A stretch of 64,000 bases of DNA from Bacillus sp. EB600 (GCF_024494385.1 NZ_JAEVLT010000001.1:186001-250000); one strand, 5' to 3'. Numbered from the stretch's first letter, positions 27,335-36,930 are shown. Made by a program: numbers and translations. Notes: a model not told the origin generated them from the sequence alone.

Positions 27335-28075
27335 TTAAATACCTAAAATTTTCCAAATCCATTTATCAAGTTTATCAATCGATGATTGGATTTTTGGTAT
27401 TTCATTTTCTTCGTCTGTCTCTATTAATGAAAACTGCAGCAACCTAATCAGATTCTCCACTTCTTTAGGGAGTAAAAGTTCATTATTTCTTTTTGCTTCC
27501 GTGATGGTGAAATAAGCTGAAGACATGTTTGAATAATTCGTTTTCGCATTTTCGATAAACTCAAATGGTGATCGGACTTTTTTTGTTTTCATGATACCTG
27601 TCCTAATTAACTCAGCCCGAACTGCCTGCAGCAATTGCTTTTGCTTTTTTAGAGAGTAACTTCCTTTGGATACTTCTATTATATTACGCTTACTAAGCGA
27701 ACGATAGTGTTTAAATAATGCATAGGGAGAATAGTTTGTTTCTATCACCATTTTAAGCTGAGTTGAAAACTGGCCGATATCTTTGTAAATAATCGGAGAA
27801 AAAGCCCATTCATAGATGCTGGGATTGGACTTTGAGATCAGTTCAAAAGCTTTAAATAGATCAAACCCGCTTACATCGAATGGTGATTGGAAGTCCATTA
27901 CCGATTGGGCCTTTTTTAAAGAAAGATATTGCTTTAAGCTGCGATGGCGATAGATGAAGCGAATATCAAAATCCGAATGCTCTCCGGCTAGCCCCCACGC
28001 CCTACTTCCAGCCTCACAGGCAAAGAGAATATCTAATTCATAGTCCTTTTCAATACTGGACAACCAATCATTCAT
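27335..28075 (-). CDS. Nucleotidyltransferase-like protein (YcgL/RlaP-type family)
   Basis: 246 aa from the ATG at 28075 with AAAGGGTGAT upstream; the GTG at 28087 lies in that site. Nucleotidyltransferase signature EAGSRAWGLAGEHSDFDIRFIY (Gly-Ser and the D-x-D pair at about residues 23-40). The C-terminal half is helical and unassigned. The family is predicted to transfer nucleotides to an unknown target, and lacks a cognate HEPN toxin here. It directly follows dynA with a short gap, so the two are co-transcribed. Confidence 0.78.
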   Translation of the reverse strand: MNDWLSSIEKDYELDILFACEAGSRAWGLAGEHSDFDIRFIYRHRSLKQYLSLKKAQSVMDFQSPFDVSGFDLFKAFELISKSNPSIYEWAFSPIIYKDIGQFSTQLKMVIETNYSPYALFKHYRSLSKRNIIEVSKGSYSLKKQKQLLQAVRAELIRTGIMKTKKVRSPFEFIENAKTNYSNMSSAYFTITEAKRNNELLLPKEVENLIRLLQFSLIETDEENEIPKIQSSIDKLDKWIWKILGI

Positions 28076-28090
28076 TGATGCTATCACCCT

Positions 28091-31000
28091 TTATAAAAGT
28101 TCTGTTAATCTTTGTTGAACTTCAATTAATTGTTCGATTGGTACACCGCCGTCTAAAGCTGAAAGCAGACTTAAATAAAAGTCATCCACCTGTTCAGTCA
28201 TTTGCTCTAGTAGCCCAGAAAACTCACCTTCAATTACATCCCCATATAGGGCAGCTACCCGTTTCCGTTCATTTTGTAAATATTCGTCAGCAGGTATGTC
28301 AAGAACATGATAAATTTCATCACTCATTAATTTTTTGTCATTTTTTTCAAAAAATGATTTTGGGTTTTTAAAATAAGCCATTGCTTTTGAGAATAGCTGA
28401 TAATTGATATCTTTAAAAGCCATTTGAAATTGAATTTCTTGCTTATTGGTAAACTCAAAAGCTGAAAAAGATAGATCTTGGTTGACTTCAAGGAGTCTTT
28501 CAATAAGAGTAGTTTGATATTCTGCTGTTATTTTTTCCGCAAAGCGGTCAAGCCTTACAGTCGTTGCTCTCATTTCCTGTGCAAGGTCATACCCAATTTC
28601 CCCCAAAAATTCTTCCAACGAATTCTGCAAAGCTTTTTTAAGGTTTCGTCCATCATCACGTAATACAGCCGGATTAAATGCTTCTTTAAAGAAATCACCA
28701 AACCGGAAAAATACTCGTTGCTTTATATAATAAATTAATTCTTCCGTTTCCTGAGACAGACGATTTTTTAAATTTTCAGCTGTTTGTTGCTTGAGAATTG
28801 CATTTATTCTTGCTTTCTCTGCTTCAATATTCACCCGTTTTTGTTGCTTAACTGTAGCATCCTCTTTAGCATTATCAATAAGCTTTCCTACCAATTTATA
28901 AACACGATTTAGTTCATTCTCTGATGCAGTAACCGCCATGTTTGCTAAATCATTCGTAATAAAATGATAAAAAGCCTTTTCAAAATCTACCATACCCGAA
29001 ACAGGAGTGGTTGTTTTTTCGTGTTTTTCCTTGAGCGCATTTAAACTTGACAAGGAATATAAATGCGGATTTCGAACCCCATATTTTAGCAGCTGCTCTT
29101 GTACATATTCAGCTACAGTTTCCTTCTCTTCCTCACTATCTGCCAGATCAATCGCATTAATAATAAAGAACATTTTGTCTAATTGGAATGAATCCTTAAC
29201 GCGGCCAAGCTGAATTAAGAACTCCCGGTCTGCTTTTGAGAATGCATGATTATAATAAGTGACAAACAGAATTGCATCTGAATTTTTAATAAAATCAAAG
29301 GCTACACCGGTATGGCGTGCATTAATTGAATCTGCTCCGGGAGTATCAACAAGGGTGATTCCTTTGCGGGTTAACGGACAATCATAATACAGATCAATCC
29401 ACTCGACAAAGCAGGATTTCTCTTCCTTCGCTACAAAATCGCTAAAATCAGTTATGGTTGTCTCCAATAATGTACCAAGCTGGTCCCTAAAAGCAGGATA
29501 TCCCTTTTTAAATGCCTGTAAAAAAGTATAATTAGTCTTTTCAATCGGACCATCCTGACTCAAATGCTCGCCTATCTTTTCTACACTCGACAATGCAGCA
29601 GAAAGGTTCTCCGCATGAAGGTCAAATATTTTTAAGGCTTGATTAACATCCTCAAGCATTGCATGATCCTCTTTAAGCTTAACAAGAACAGTCCCATGAC
29701 GATAGGATTCATTAACCGGTTTAATTTTATTTATTGCAGCTGTAGTTGGGTTCGGAGAAACAGGCAGTACCTTTTCCCCGATCAACGCATTCGCGAACGA
29801 AGATTTACCAGCACTAAATGCCCCAAATAAGGCAACAGTGAAGCCTTTATGATCTAATCTTTCTGCTTTCTCTTCCAATTCCCGGGCAAGCTTGCTAAAG
29901 CCTGGGAGTGTCTGAACTAGCTGTGATGTATTTAGCAGTTTTTCAACTGTATTCTTCGTCCGATCCGTTGCAGCGGGTAAGACAACCTCTTCTTTAGGGA
30001 GCGGCTCGTTCGATGATACATTCTCAGTTTTTTTCTTTGGGCTTTCGAATGGTATAGAATCCCCATAAACCACTTCGAATTCTTCATCATCTTGTTCAAA
30101 TAGGTTAAATGGATCATTCTTCAGGTAATTTGATTGGATTAGCAGCTTATCCAGATTCGTTTTCTCAAGTTTAACTTGTGCTTCAACTCTTTTTACTTCC
30201 TCATATGCAGTTATATACCGTTCCAATCTTGCCGTTTCTTTGGATAGTCTTTCCTGAATTTCCGCATTTCGTTGCTTTAAAGCATCCAATAATTCTGTCT
30301 TAAGCTCCATTAAAGTGTTTTTAGCGGCCCTTTTTATTTCATTTGCAACATCATCCGTATAATTTAAAACATAGTCGCCTGATAGACGTGCACCTGCTTT
30401 AACAGCATCAGCTAACAATTCGATTGGGAAATGAACATGGAAATCTTGAGCTTTAGAAAGTAAGTCTGAATTGTCGATCCGCTTTTCTTTTACTAAACCG
30501 ATCAGGAACTCGCGCAAGTGCCACTCTATCTGGGATTTGGTTTTATCAAGAATATCCTGATAAAAGCGAGTAAGTCTCGCCTGTCTCTCATCTAATGTCT
30601 TTTGTTTTGAAAAGAGGAATCCGACCTTAAATTCAGGCTGACATGACTCAAGGTAGGCCTCAGCCAATTCCCTTGTTTGAAACGGCATTAAATAGGCATT
30701 CTTCATAATTTGGTTAACCTCAGAATCAAATTCCTGTTCTGCCGTTCCAATACCATTACCTAATACTTTTAGCTCCTTACTTAGTTTGCCATAGGTTTCA
30801 GCTACTTCCTCTTGCTGGTTAACAGACAATTCATTGAGGATATTCTTGTAAGGCTCAAGCTCCTGATCATGCTTTTTCGTTGATGTATCCAGATGGTCTT
30901 TGATTATTTTTTGTAAAGAATGAAAGATGGATTGGATGAGTAAAGCATCCTTATCTTTTAACCTTTCCCCAATAAAATCCTTTAATTGGGAGAATTGATT

Positions 31001-31747
31001 AAATCCAAGGTCATCTCTTTTTAAAGAGGTATAAAAAATATCAGCCGGTTTTACTCCCCAGGATGCAAACGATTCAATCACGCTTGTTTTAAACTCATCG
31101 AAAGAAAGCTCCTCATTGGAGTGTTTATCAATTTGGTTAATAACCAAGTAAACTTCTTTTCCTGCCTCAGTTAACTCCTTTGTAAAAATAAAATTCAACT
31201 CTGATTGCACATGGTTATAATCCATAACGTATAAAATTAAATCGGCGAGGTGTATCGCTGATTCCGTAGCAATTCGATGCGCATCATCTGCTGAATCTAT
31301 ACCGGGAGTATCCATAATAACGGTATTAGTTGGTAATTGTGTATCTTGATGGCTGATCTCAACTTCCTTGATTTGATCCCCATCCTTACAGTAATTTTTC
31401 ACTAGTTTATAATCATATGGTGCAAGGTATAAACGCGGTTTTTCATTTTTGAAGAATACCTTTGCGTACTCTTCGCCTGCCTTTACCTTTACCAGATTGG
31501 CACTTGTCGGAATTGGACTCGATGGCAGCAAATTTTCCCCAATCAAGCGATTAATCATCGTTGATTTTCCGGCAGAAAAATGGCCGCAAAAAGCAATAGC
31601 AAATTCCTCATTTTGTAGTTTACGCGCTAATTGCTTAACTTTTCCAGCGTTTTCTTGATCATGCTGGTTAAGTAAGTACTCATATGCAGTTAAAAGCTTC
31701 CCCTTTAATGTTCGAATTGTCTCCTGACGATCCACTGTTTGAATCAT
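28091..31747 (-). CDS. dynA: Bacterial dynamin-like protein DynA (two fused GTPases)
   Basis: 1218 aa (B. subtilis DynA/YpbR about 1193). Two tandem dynamin modules: first P-loop GHFSAGKSTM (about residue 55), DTPGIDS and NQID; second P-loop FGAFSAGKSS (about residue 640), DTPGADS and NAID. Long helical stalks follow each GTPase, and hydrophobic paddle segments allow membrane binding. DynA fuses and protects membranes under phage or antibiotic stress from the cytosolic face. The leader upstream carries a 26-codon micro-gene with its own terminator, so dynA has a promoter of its own near 31750-31830. Confidence 0.95.
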   Translation of the reverse strand: MIQTVDRQETIRTLKGKLLTAYEYLLNQHDQENAGKVKQLARKLQNEEFAIAFCGHFSAGKSTMINRLIGENLLPSSPIPTSANLVKVKAGEEYAKVFFKNEKPRLYLAPYDYKLVKNYCKDGDQIKEVEISHQDTQLPTNTVIMDTPGIDSADDAHRIATESAIHLADLILYVMDYNHVQSELNFIFTKELTEAGKEVYLVINQIDKHSNEELSFDEFKTSVIESFASWGVKPADIFYTSLKRDDLGFNQFSQLKDFIGERLKDKDALLIQSIFHSLQKIIKDHLDTSTKKHDQELEPYKNILNELSVNQQEEVAETYGKLSKELKVLGNGIGTAEQEFDSEVNQIMKNAYLMPFQTRELAEAYLESCQPEFKVGFLFSKQKTLDERQARLTRFYQDILDKTKSQIEWHLREFLIGLVKEKRIDNSDLLSKAQDFHVHFPIELLADAVKAGARLSGDYVLNYTDDVANEIKRAAKNTLMELKTELLDALKQRNAEIQERLSKETARLERYITAYEEVKRVEAQVKLEKTNLDKLLIQSNYLKNDPFNLFEQDDEEFEVVYGDSIPFESPKKKTENVSSNEPLPKEEVVLPAATDRTKNTVEKLLNTSQLVQTLPGFSKLARELEEKAERLDHKGFTVALFGAFSAGKSSFANALIGEKVLPVSPNPTTAAINKIKPVNESYRHGTVLVKLKEDHAMLEDVNQALKIFDLHAENLSAALSSVEKIGEHLSQDGPIEKTNYTFLQAFKKGYPAFRDQLGTLLETTITDFSDFVAKEEKSCFVEWIDLYYDCPLTRKGITLVDTPGADSINARHTGVAFDFIKNSDAILFVTYYNHAFSKADREFLIQLGRVKDSFQLDKMFFIINAIDLADSEEEKETVAEYVQEQLLKYGVRNPHLYSLSSLNALKEKHEKTTTPVSGMVDFEKAFYHFITNDLANMAVTASENELNRVYKLVGKLIDNAKEDATVKQQKRVNIEAEKARINAILKQQTAENLKNRLSQETEELIYYIKQRVFFRFGDFFKEAFNPAVLRDDGRNLKKALQNSLEEFLGEIGYDLAQEMRATTVRLDRFAEKITAEYQTTLIERLLEVNQDLSFSAFEFTNKQEIQFQMAFKDINYQLFSKAMAYFKNPKSFFEKNDKKLMSDEIYHVLDIPADEYLQNERKRVAALYGDVIEGEFSGLLEQMTEQVDDFYLSLLSALDGGVPIEQLIEVQQRLTELL

Positions 31748-31837
31748 GAACTATTTCCCCTTATATATAACTTTGTAATAAGTTTTATTTTAAACGATAA
31801 TTCAAACTTTTCCTATTCTTATATACTCTTATGCAAA

Positions 31838-31870
31838 AAAAAACTAGGGGTCCGTTTTCCCTAGTTTTTT
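31838..31870 (-). terminator. Terminator behind the 26-aa micro-gene
   Basis: 12-bp perfect stem AAAAAACTAGGG / CCCTAGTTTTTT with a 9-nt loop; on the minus strand it starts at the micro-gene's stop and ends in a T run. Confidence 0.85.
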
Positions 31871-31950
31871 CAATGTGCGACATTTTTTAATATGTGTCGT
31901 AAAATCATAGCATAAATAATTACTGTTCCACCTACAAAGACAAGAGTCAT
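31870..31950 (-). CDS. Putative 26-residue membrane micro-protein
   Basis: ATG at 31950 to TGA at 31872-31870. The product MTLVFVGGTVIIYAMI ... RHILKNVAH is one transmembrane helix with a basic C-terminal tail, a common form for Bacillus small membrane proteins. A strong terminator begins at its stop codon. Upstream is GGATGGTGTAGGGG, a ribosome binding site of uncertain quality. No family is recognised. The coupling of a membrane-like peptide with a dedicated terminator is the main support. Confidence 0.5.
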   Translation of the reverse strand: MTLVFVGGTVIIYAMILRHILKNVAH

Positions 31951-32029
31951 CCCCTACACCATCCTTAACTGCAACCATTATGAGAGCGTTTTCAATTTTA
32001 CTTAATTTTATCATAACCGATAATCATTT

Positions 32030-32623
32030 TCAATCATCTTTGTTAATTGTAGATTTATCTATGATTTTCGGAAGGAACCGATTGCAGCCTGCAAATTTTT
32101 CTTTATATTCTGTTAAGGTGATTAATGCTTGTTCCTCCTCCGGGATCCGGATGAGTAGTACGATGATATTAAAGAAAGTAAACATGACTGCTGTAAAATA
32201 GGCATTAAACAGGAGCGGGATGATCAATAGTTCTAAAGAAACAACTGTGTAGTTGGGGTGTCTAATGAAACTGTATGGTCCACTTCGAATAATAGTTGCA
32301 TTTGGCAGAACAATAATTTTTGTATTCCAATATTTTCCTAAGGATGAAATAGCCCAGACCCTAATCAATTGTGTAAGTATAAAAGCGATTGCTAACCACG
32401 GCCACATCAAGCTAATACTCTGATTTCTGAAAATCTTTTCGCCAAGTAAGACGATAAAAAAAAGAATATGCATAACCACAATATACCGATAATGCTTTTG
32501 GCCAAATTCAACTGCGCCTTGCTTCTTCATCCATTTTTCATTTTTTCTAGCAATAAAAAGTTCAATCATTCGCTGTAAAATAATGAACGCATAACAAAGG
32601 AGAAAAAGCTGGAGGTCCCTCAT
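32030..32623 (-). CDS. bpsB: Isoprenylcysteine carboxyl methyltransferase-like protein BpsB (YpbQ)
   Basis: 197 aa. The ATG at 32623 overlaps the stop of the polyketide synthase gene as ATGA and has GAGGTGG upstream. Four to five membrane helices; the SAM-binding C-terminal block is YSFIRHPNYTVVSLELL (about residue 115) with the typical RHPNY motif. In B. subtilis BpsB methylates alkylpyrones made by BpsA. Translational coupling indicates the same two-step pathway at the membrane. Confidence 0.9.
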   Translation of the reverse strand: MRDLQLFLLCYAFIILQRMIELFIARKNEKWMKKQGAVEFGQKHYRYIVVMHILFFIVLLGEKIFRNQSISLMWPWLAIAFILTQLIRVWAISSLGKYWNTKIIVLPNATIIRSGPYSFIRHPNYTVVSLELLIIPLLFNAYFTAVMFTFFNIIVLLIRIPEEEQALITLTEYKEKFAGCNRFLPKIIDKSTINKDD

Positions 32624-33711
32624 GAAGCCCACCTCAATAATAGTAATTCCGAGCTAAATCCTGGACCCAGTGCTGCGCAAAGCCCATATTCGCCATCTTC
32701 AATTTCTAGCTCCATATGCCGTTTCATGACAAAAAAAACCGTGGCGGAGGACATGTTGCCATACTGTTTTAATACTTCAAATGACAATTTTGTCATCGAA
32801 GGCTGAAAGCCTAAAGATTTTTCATAAGCATCGAGAACTTTCTTCCCCCCAGGGTGTGCGATAAAATAATGAATTTGTTCTAAGCTTATTTTACTTTCTT
32901 TCAACAATTGACTGACGTTTGGTTTTAACCAATCCTCAATGATGTGGGGAATATCGCGTGAAAAAACAACAAATAAACCTTCATTTTTTATATTCCAACC
33001 CATCACATTCAAAGAATCCGGCATCAGCCTGGATTGTACAGCCACAATGTAAGGACTTGCATTTTTTTTTCGAATTTTATTAATCCCAACACGATCACCG
33101 CAAACCAATGCACAGCCAGTCCCATCTCCGAATAACGATGTTCCGATCAAGTTACTCTTAGTGTGATCATTTCTTTGAAAAGTTAGGCTGCAAAGCTCCA
33201 CTGATAAAACAAGTACCTTTGCATTGGGAAAGGCTAGGCAATACTCAGCCGCCCTTGATAAGCCCGAGACACCACCTGCACAACCAAGCCCCCAAATTGG
33301 AATACGCTTGGTGCTGGATCGAAACGGCAACACATTCATAATTCTCGCCTCAATGCTCGGAGTAGCCAAACCAGTCGTCGAAATGAAAAAAATAGCATCA
33401 ATTTGCTCATATGGTATCTCTTCCTGTAAAAACAATTGGTTTTTCAAGCATTCATTTATCGCTTGTATGCCAAGTGTGACAGCTGCTTCAATATATGTAT
33501 TGTTCTTTTCTTCAAAAGACCTATCAACCTTATACCAATCGATTTCTTTTACAAAATGCCTTTTTTCAATTTGTCCATTTTTAAATGCACATAGTAATCT
33601 TTCAATATCTCTAAACGAATCCGCAAAAAGATCTCTGGAAAATGTTATGACTTCATCCTGTTTTAATGCAAATGGGGGAACTGCTTCTGCAATCGAAATA
33701 ATTGTTGGCAT
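32620..33711 (-). CDS. bpsA: Type III polyketide synthase BpsA (chalcone-synthase-like)
   Basis: 363 aa, the family length. Nucleophile Cys in IWGLGCAGGVSGLSRA (about residue 145), then FGDGTGCALVCGD, His in HYFIAHPGGKKVLDA (about 290) and Asn in YGNMSSATVFFV (about 323) complete the Cys-His-Asn triad. The enzyme extends fatty acyl-CoA with malonyl-CoA to alkylpyrones. ATG at 33711 with AGAAGGAG upstream. Operon with bpsB. Confidence 0.95.
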   Translation of the reverse strand: MPTIISIAEAVPPFALKQDEVITFSRDLFADSFRDIERLLCAFKNGQIEKRHFVKEIDWYKVDRSFEEKNNTYIEAAVTLGIQAINECLKNQLFLQEEIPYEQIDAIFFISTTGLATPSIEARIMNVLPFRSSTKRIPIWGLGCAGGVSGLSRAAEYCLAFPNAKVLVLSVELCSLTFQRNDHTKSNLIGTSLFGDGTGCALVCGDRVGINKIRKKNASPYIVAVQSRLMPDSLNVMGWNIKNEGLFVVFSRDIPHIIEDWLKPNVSQLLKESKISLEQIHYFIAHPGGKKVLDAYEKSLGFQPSMTKLSFEVLKQYGNMSSATVFFVMKRHMELEIEDGEYGLCAALGPGFSSELLLLRWAS

Positions 33712-33789
33712 CCTTTGTACTCCTTCTCTATCTATTAGGAGTATTTTTTTCTTCTAGAAGTAAATTATTCCTATTTCGACATAAAAAAA

Positions 33790-33811
33790 GCTTCCCCCAC
33801 CAAAGGGAAGC
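33790..33811 (-). terminator. Hairpin with T run on the minus strand
   Basis: GCTTCCC / GGGAAGC stem followed on the minus strand by seven T. It may end the transcript of the small zinc-ribbon gene upstream at 34002-34130. Confidence 0.65.
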
Positions 33812-34001
33812 GAAACGTTTTGAAGGTGTTGTTGTGCCTCTCCATTATAACCACAGAATTATTAAATTTCATTGCCAAAACTTTTCCAATGCTTGCTTAT
33901 CAATATTTAAAGTTTAAAGATGCAATAACCCTTAGAGCCTAATTTCTTTACATCATAGATTGTTTCTTAGGGCTGATATCCATACTTTGAAGTCCTTTCC
34001 C

Positions 34002-34130
34002 TTACACTCTTTTACATCCCTGCCAATGCACCTCAATCCAAATTTTCTTATTTGCCAACGTCCCGCAAATTTTACAAACTTCCTCTTTGTTATAAAGTAA
34101 ACGGCAATGCTCGCAGTAAAATTTCTCCAT
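34002..34130 (-). CDS. Putative 42-residue zinc-ribbon protein
   Basis: ATG at 34130 to TAA at 34004-34002. Two CxxC knuckles: Cys6 and Cys9 (FYCEHCRLLY), Cys19 and Cys22 (VCKICGTL), spacing C-x2-C-x9-C-x2-C, followed by basic KKIWIEVHW. This is the pattern of a rubredoxin-like or ribbon zinc site. The ribosome binding site is weak. Function unknown; it may be a regulator or chaperone fragment. No known neighbour partner; lies between bpsA and the oxidase operon. Confidence 0.55.
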   Translation of the reverse strand: MEKFYCEHCRLLYNKEEVCKICGTLANKKIWIEVHWQGCKRV

Positions 34131-34476
34131 ATTAAAAGCACTCGCTTCCTAAAATATGCTTTTTATTAGTTTATTTCAACACAATTTAAGTGTGATAGAA
34201 ATTCATCATAGCAACCCGTAGTTTCTTTCGAATAATTATATTCAACAACGTTAGTCACATCACTACTGTGATATTTCACATATTTTTCACATTCGCTATT
34301 AAGAATTCATGACTTTAATCACTGTGCTATCGCTTTTTCACTATTTACATAGTAGAAAATGAGTGAATGAACAATTTGTGAACTTTTAAAAATCATATTT
34401 TTATTTGCCATTTGTTTTGTATGATGAAAGAGAAATTATTGTCTTTTTTTAACTATTAAGAAGGGAGTGCAAGAGG
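34131..34476. promoter_or_regulatory. Regulatory region of the ba3 oxidase operon
   Basis: No gene. Contains TGTGATATTTCACA (34267-34280, TGTGA-N4-TCACA), a second direct TTTTTCACATT, an FNR-type CATGA-N6-TCACT (34308-34323), and TTTGTGAAC (34375-34383), which resembles ResD boxes. A possible -10 TATGAT lies at 34420-34425. The combination suggests oxygen- or NO-dependent control. Confidence 0.5.
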
Positions 34477-34626
34477 ATGGCGAATACGGAACTTAATTCA
34501 AATACGAAAACAGAAATTGAAGACAAATCTTCCCTGAAAGGCACCATGGTCTCAGTTAGTTTCTTGGGCCTATTCATCGTTGTCACTTGGGTAAGCGTAT
34601 ACTTCTTATTTCTCAGCCGTTTATAA
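34477..34626 (+). CDS. Cytochrome c oxidase subunit IIa (ba3 type)
   Basis: 49 aa, ATG at 34477 with GGGAGTGCAAGAGG upstream. A polar N-terminus of about 20 residues is followed by one membrane helix (VSVSFLGLFIVVTWVSVYFLFL). This is the layout of the small subunit IIa of ba3-type haem-copper oxidases, whose helix replaces the first helix of subunit II in other oxidases. It is the first gene of the oxidase operon. Confidence 0.85.
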   Translation: MANTELNSNTKTEIEDKSSLKGTMVSVSFLGLFIVVTWVSVYFLFLSRL

Positions 34627-34647
34627 AAATAGAAAGGGGAAAAGGCT

Positions 34648-35124
34648 ATGCACATGCATAAATTAGAAAAAGTTTGGCTTAGCTTTGGGATTGTTGCGCT
34701 TATCGTCTTCTTATCTGTCATTGGTATAAGCGCTTTCTATCTGGGTAATAAGCCGCCTAGCTGTTTAGCAACAGTGAACTCAGAAAAGGTTGATCAAACT
34801 GCACCTTTTAATAAACCTGGGTTACATAAGGTTGAAGGAAAAGATTGGGATTATGAACTAGTCTTTGTGGCGTCAGCATTTAACTATAATCCAGGAACTG
34901 TCCAAGTACCACTTGGTGCAAAGGTTAAAATTATTGCCACAACAAAAGACGTTATTCACGGATTTGAAGTTGCCGGAACAGATATAAATATGATGCTTGA
35001 ACCTGGATATGTCAGTGAATATACAGCAACATTTCATAAAGCTGGAGAATTTTTAATTGTTTGTAATGAATATTGCGGTGCAGGTCACGCTTTAATGACT
35101 TCCAAAATCGAGGTGGTAAAATAA
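34648..35124 (+). CDS. cbaB: Cytochrome c oxidase subunit II (ba3 type), CuA protein
   Basis: 158 aa. One N-terminal membrane helix (residues about 10-33), then an extracellular cupredoxin domain. CuA ligands: His in DVIHGFEVAG (about residue 113), and the C-terminal CNEYCGAGHALM with two Cys, Glu carbonyl, His and Met. It takes electrons from cytochrome c. The stop shares one base with the start of subunit I (TAATG). AAAGGGGAAAAGG precedes the ATG. Confidence 0.93.
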   Translation: MHMHKLEKVWLSFGIVALIVFLSVIGISAFYLGNKPPSCLATVNSEKVDQTAPFNKPGLHKVEGKDWDYELVFVASAFNYNPGTVQVPLGAKVKIIATTKDVIHGFEVAGTDINMMLEPGYVSEYTATFHKAGEFLIVCNEYCGAGHALMTSKIEVVK

Positions 35125-36779
35125 TGGAGAACCATACAACAAATATAAAAGTTGATCCACGGGATGCTAAATTGTCAATGGCCCACTTTTATGTCGCCTT
35201 TGCAGCGTTGGCGATCGGTGGTTTGATGGGACTTTTACAGGTTCTCGTTCGTTCGGGTAAATTTGAACTTCCCGGTGGAATTAGTTACTACGAAGTTCTA
35301 ACTGTTCACGGTGTTTTACTTGGTCTTGTGTTAACTACCTTCTTTATTATGGGGTTCCAATATTCGGCTGTCAGTAGAACCGCTGGTACTCATTCAAAAG
35401 CTGCCCGTAGAGCCGGCTGGATCGGCTTCTGGATTATGCTAATTGGAACAGTGATGGCTGCAGCGATGATTTTGACGAACAAGGCATCTGTTCTTTATAC
35501 TTTTTATGCTCCCCTAAAGGCACATTGGATTTTTTACCTTGGGTTAACATTTGTCGTTGTTGGAAGCTGGATCGATGGAATTGCCCAGATTATGACATAT
35601 GTGCGCTGGCGCCGGAACAATCCGGGGAAACCCAGTCCACTATTAAGCTATATGGCAGTTGTTAATACTGTTCTTTGGATTGTTGCGACGCTGGGCGTTG
35701 CTGCCACTGTTTTAATTCAACTACTTCCATGGTCATTGGGATTGGTTGATCGTGTCGATGTATTAGTAAGCAGGACCTTATTCTGGTACTTTGGCCATCC
35801 GCTTGTTTATTTCTGGCTTTTACCTGCATATATGTGCTGGTATGCCATTATTCCAAAAGTTATTGGCGGGAAAATTTTCTCTGAACCATTAGCTCGTTTA
35901 TCCTTTATTCTTTTCTTGCTTTTCTCTATCCCAGTTGGTTTCCACCATCAATTAACCGAGCCTGGGATTGATCCGGCATGGAAATTTTTACAGGTTGTCT
36001 TAACATTCTTAGTTGTCATACCTTCTCTAATGACAGCATTTGCATTGTTTGCGACTTTTGAACGGTTTGGCCGTTCCAAAGGAGCGACAGGTTTACTTGG
36101 CTGGCTTAAAAAGCTGCCATGGAATGATGCCCGCTTTACAGTACCGTTTATTGGAATGGCTGCGTTTATCCCTGCTGGTGCAGGTGGTATAGTTAATGCT
36201 TCAAACCAAATGGATCAAGTGGTTCATAACACGATTTGGGTAACTGGTCACTTCCATTTAACGCTTGCTACGTCCGTTGTTTTAACGTTTTTTGGGATAT
36301 CTTATTGGCTGATTCCGCATTTAACAGGACGGATATTAACGAAAAAAATGAACAAGTTGGCGATCATTCAAGCATGGATTTGGTTTATTGGAATGACATT
36401 CATGTCAGGTGCCATGCATGCTGAGGGTCTGCTTGGCGCGCCGCGCCGCTCAGCCTTCTCAACCTATGGCGGTGCGAAGCAAGCTGCTGAGTGGATTCCA
36501 TATCAAATTGCCCAAGCAATTGGTGGGTCCATTTTGTTCCTTGGAATCATTCTCGTCCTTGTTATTTTTGTGAATCTTGCCTTCTTTGCACCGAAAGGCG
36601 AAGAAGAATTTCCTGTCGCAGAAGCTGAGGATGCAAGTGAAGCATCACCAATGATATTTGAAAATTGGAAACTATGGTTAGGGATTGCTGTTCTTCTTAT
36701 CCTCTTTGCCTACACGATTCCATTTATCGATATGATTCAAAATGCTCCATTAGGTTCAAAGGGCTTTAAAACCTGGTAA
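35124..36779 (+). CDS. cbaA: Cytochrome c oxidase subunit I (ba3 type)
   Basis: 551 aa with about 13 helices. Start 35124 has GAGGTGG upstream; the longer frame to 35073 is inside subunit II. Haem and CuB ligands: LTVHGVLLG, GHPLVYFWLLPAY (CuB His and cross-linked Tyr), FHHQLTEPG (CuB His pair), TGHFHLTLA (haem His). The HPLVY rather than HPEVY motif marks the B-type family, which works at low oxygen. Reduces O2 to water and pumps protons. Followed 2 bases later by repeat copy C. Confidence 0.95.
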   Translation: MENHTTNIKVDPRDAKLSMAHFYVAFAALAIGGLMGLLQVLVRSGKFELPGGISYYEVLTVHGVLLGLVLTTFFIMGFQYSAVSRTAGTHSKAARRAGWIGFWIMLIGTVMAAAMILTNKASVLYTFYAPLKAHWIFYLGLTFVVVGSWIDGIAQIMTYVRWRRNNPGKPSPLLSYMAVVNTVLWIVATLGVAATVLIQLLPWSLGLVDRVDVLVSRTLFWYFGHPLVYFWLLPAYMCWYAIIPKVIGGKIFSEPLARLSFILFLLFSIPVGFHHQLTEPGIDPAWKFLQVVLTFLVVIPSLMTAFALFATFERFGRSKGATGLLGWLKKLPWNDARFTVPFIGMAAFIPAGAGGIVNASNQMDQVVHNTIWVTGHFHLTLATSVVLTFFGISYWLIPHLTGRILTKKMNKLAIIQAWIWFIGMTFMSGAMHAEGLLGAPRRSAFSTYGGAKQAAEWIPYQIAQAIGGSILFLGIILVLVIFVNLAFFAPKGEEEFPVAEAEDASEASPMIFENWKLWLGIAVLLILFAYTIPFIDMIQNAPLGSKGFKTW

Positions 36780-36781
36780 AA

Positions 36782-36930
36782 AGAAAAGCGGAAGCGCCCG
36801 TTTAGCGGCGTATGGACTGGAGCACACTGACTGAGATAAAGGAAACACGAAGAACGAAGTGATTCGATGTTGACTTATCGTAGGGAAGTGGGCGAAGTAC
36901 ACTAGCCGCTGGATGCTGGAGCTAGACAAT
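36782..36930 (+). repeat. Dispersed repeat copy C
   Basis: About 149 bp starting 2 bases after the oxidase stop codon, AGAAAAGCGGAAGCGCCC at the left end and GCTGGAGCTAGACAAT at the right end. Confidence 0.88.

Noticed and set aside
33953..34141. 62-codon minus-strand frame next to bpsA
   Set aside because: The overlapping 42-codon frame with two CxxC knuckles is far more protein-like.
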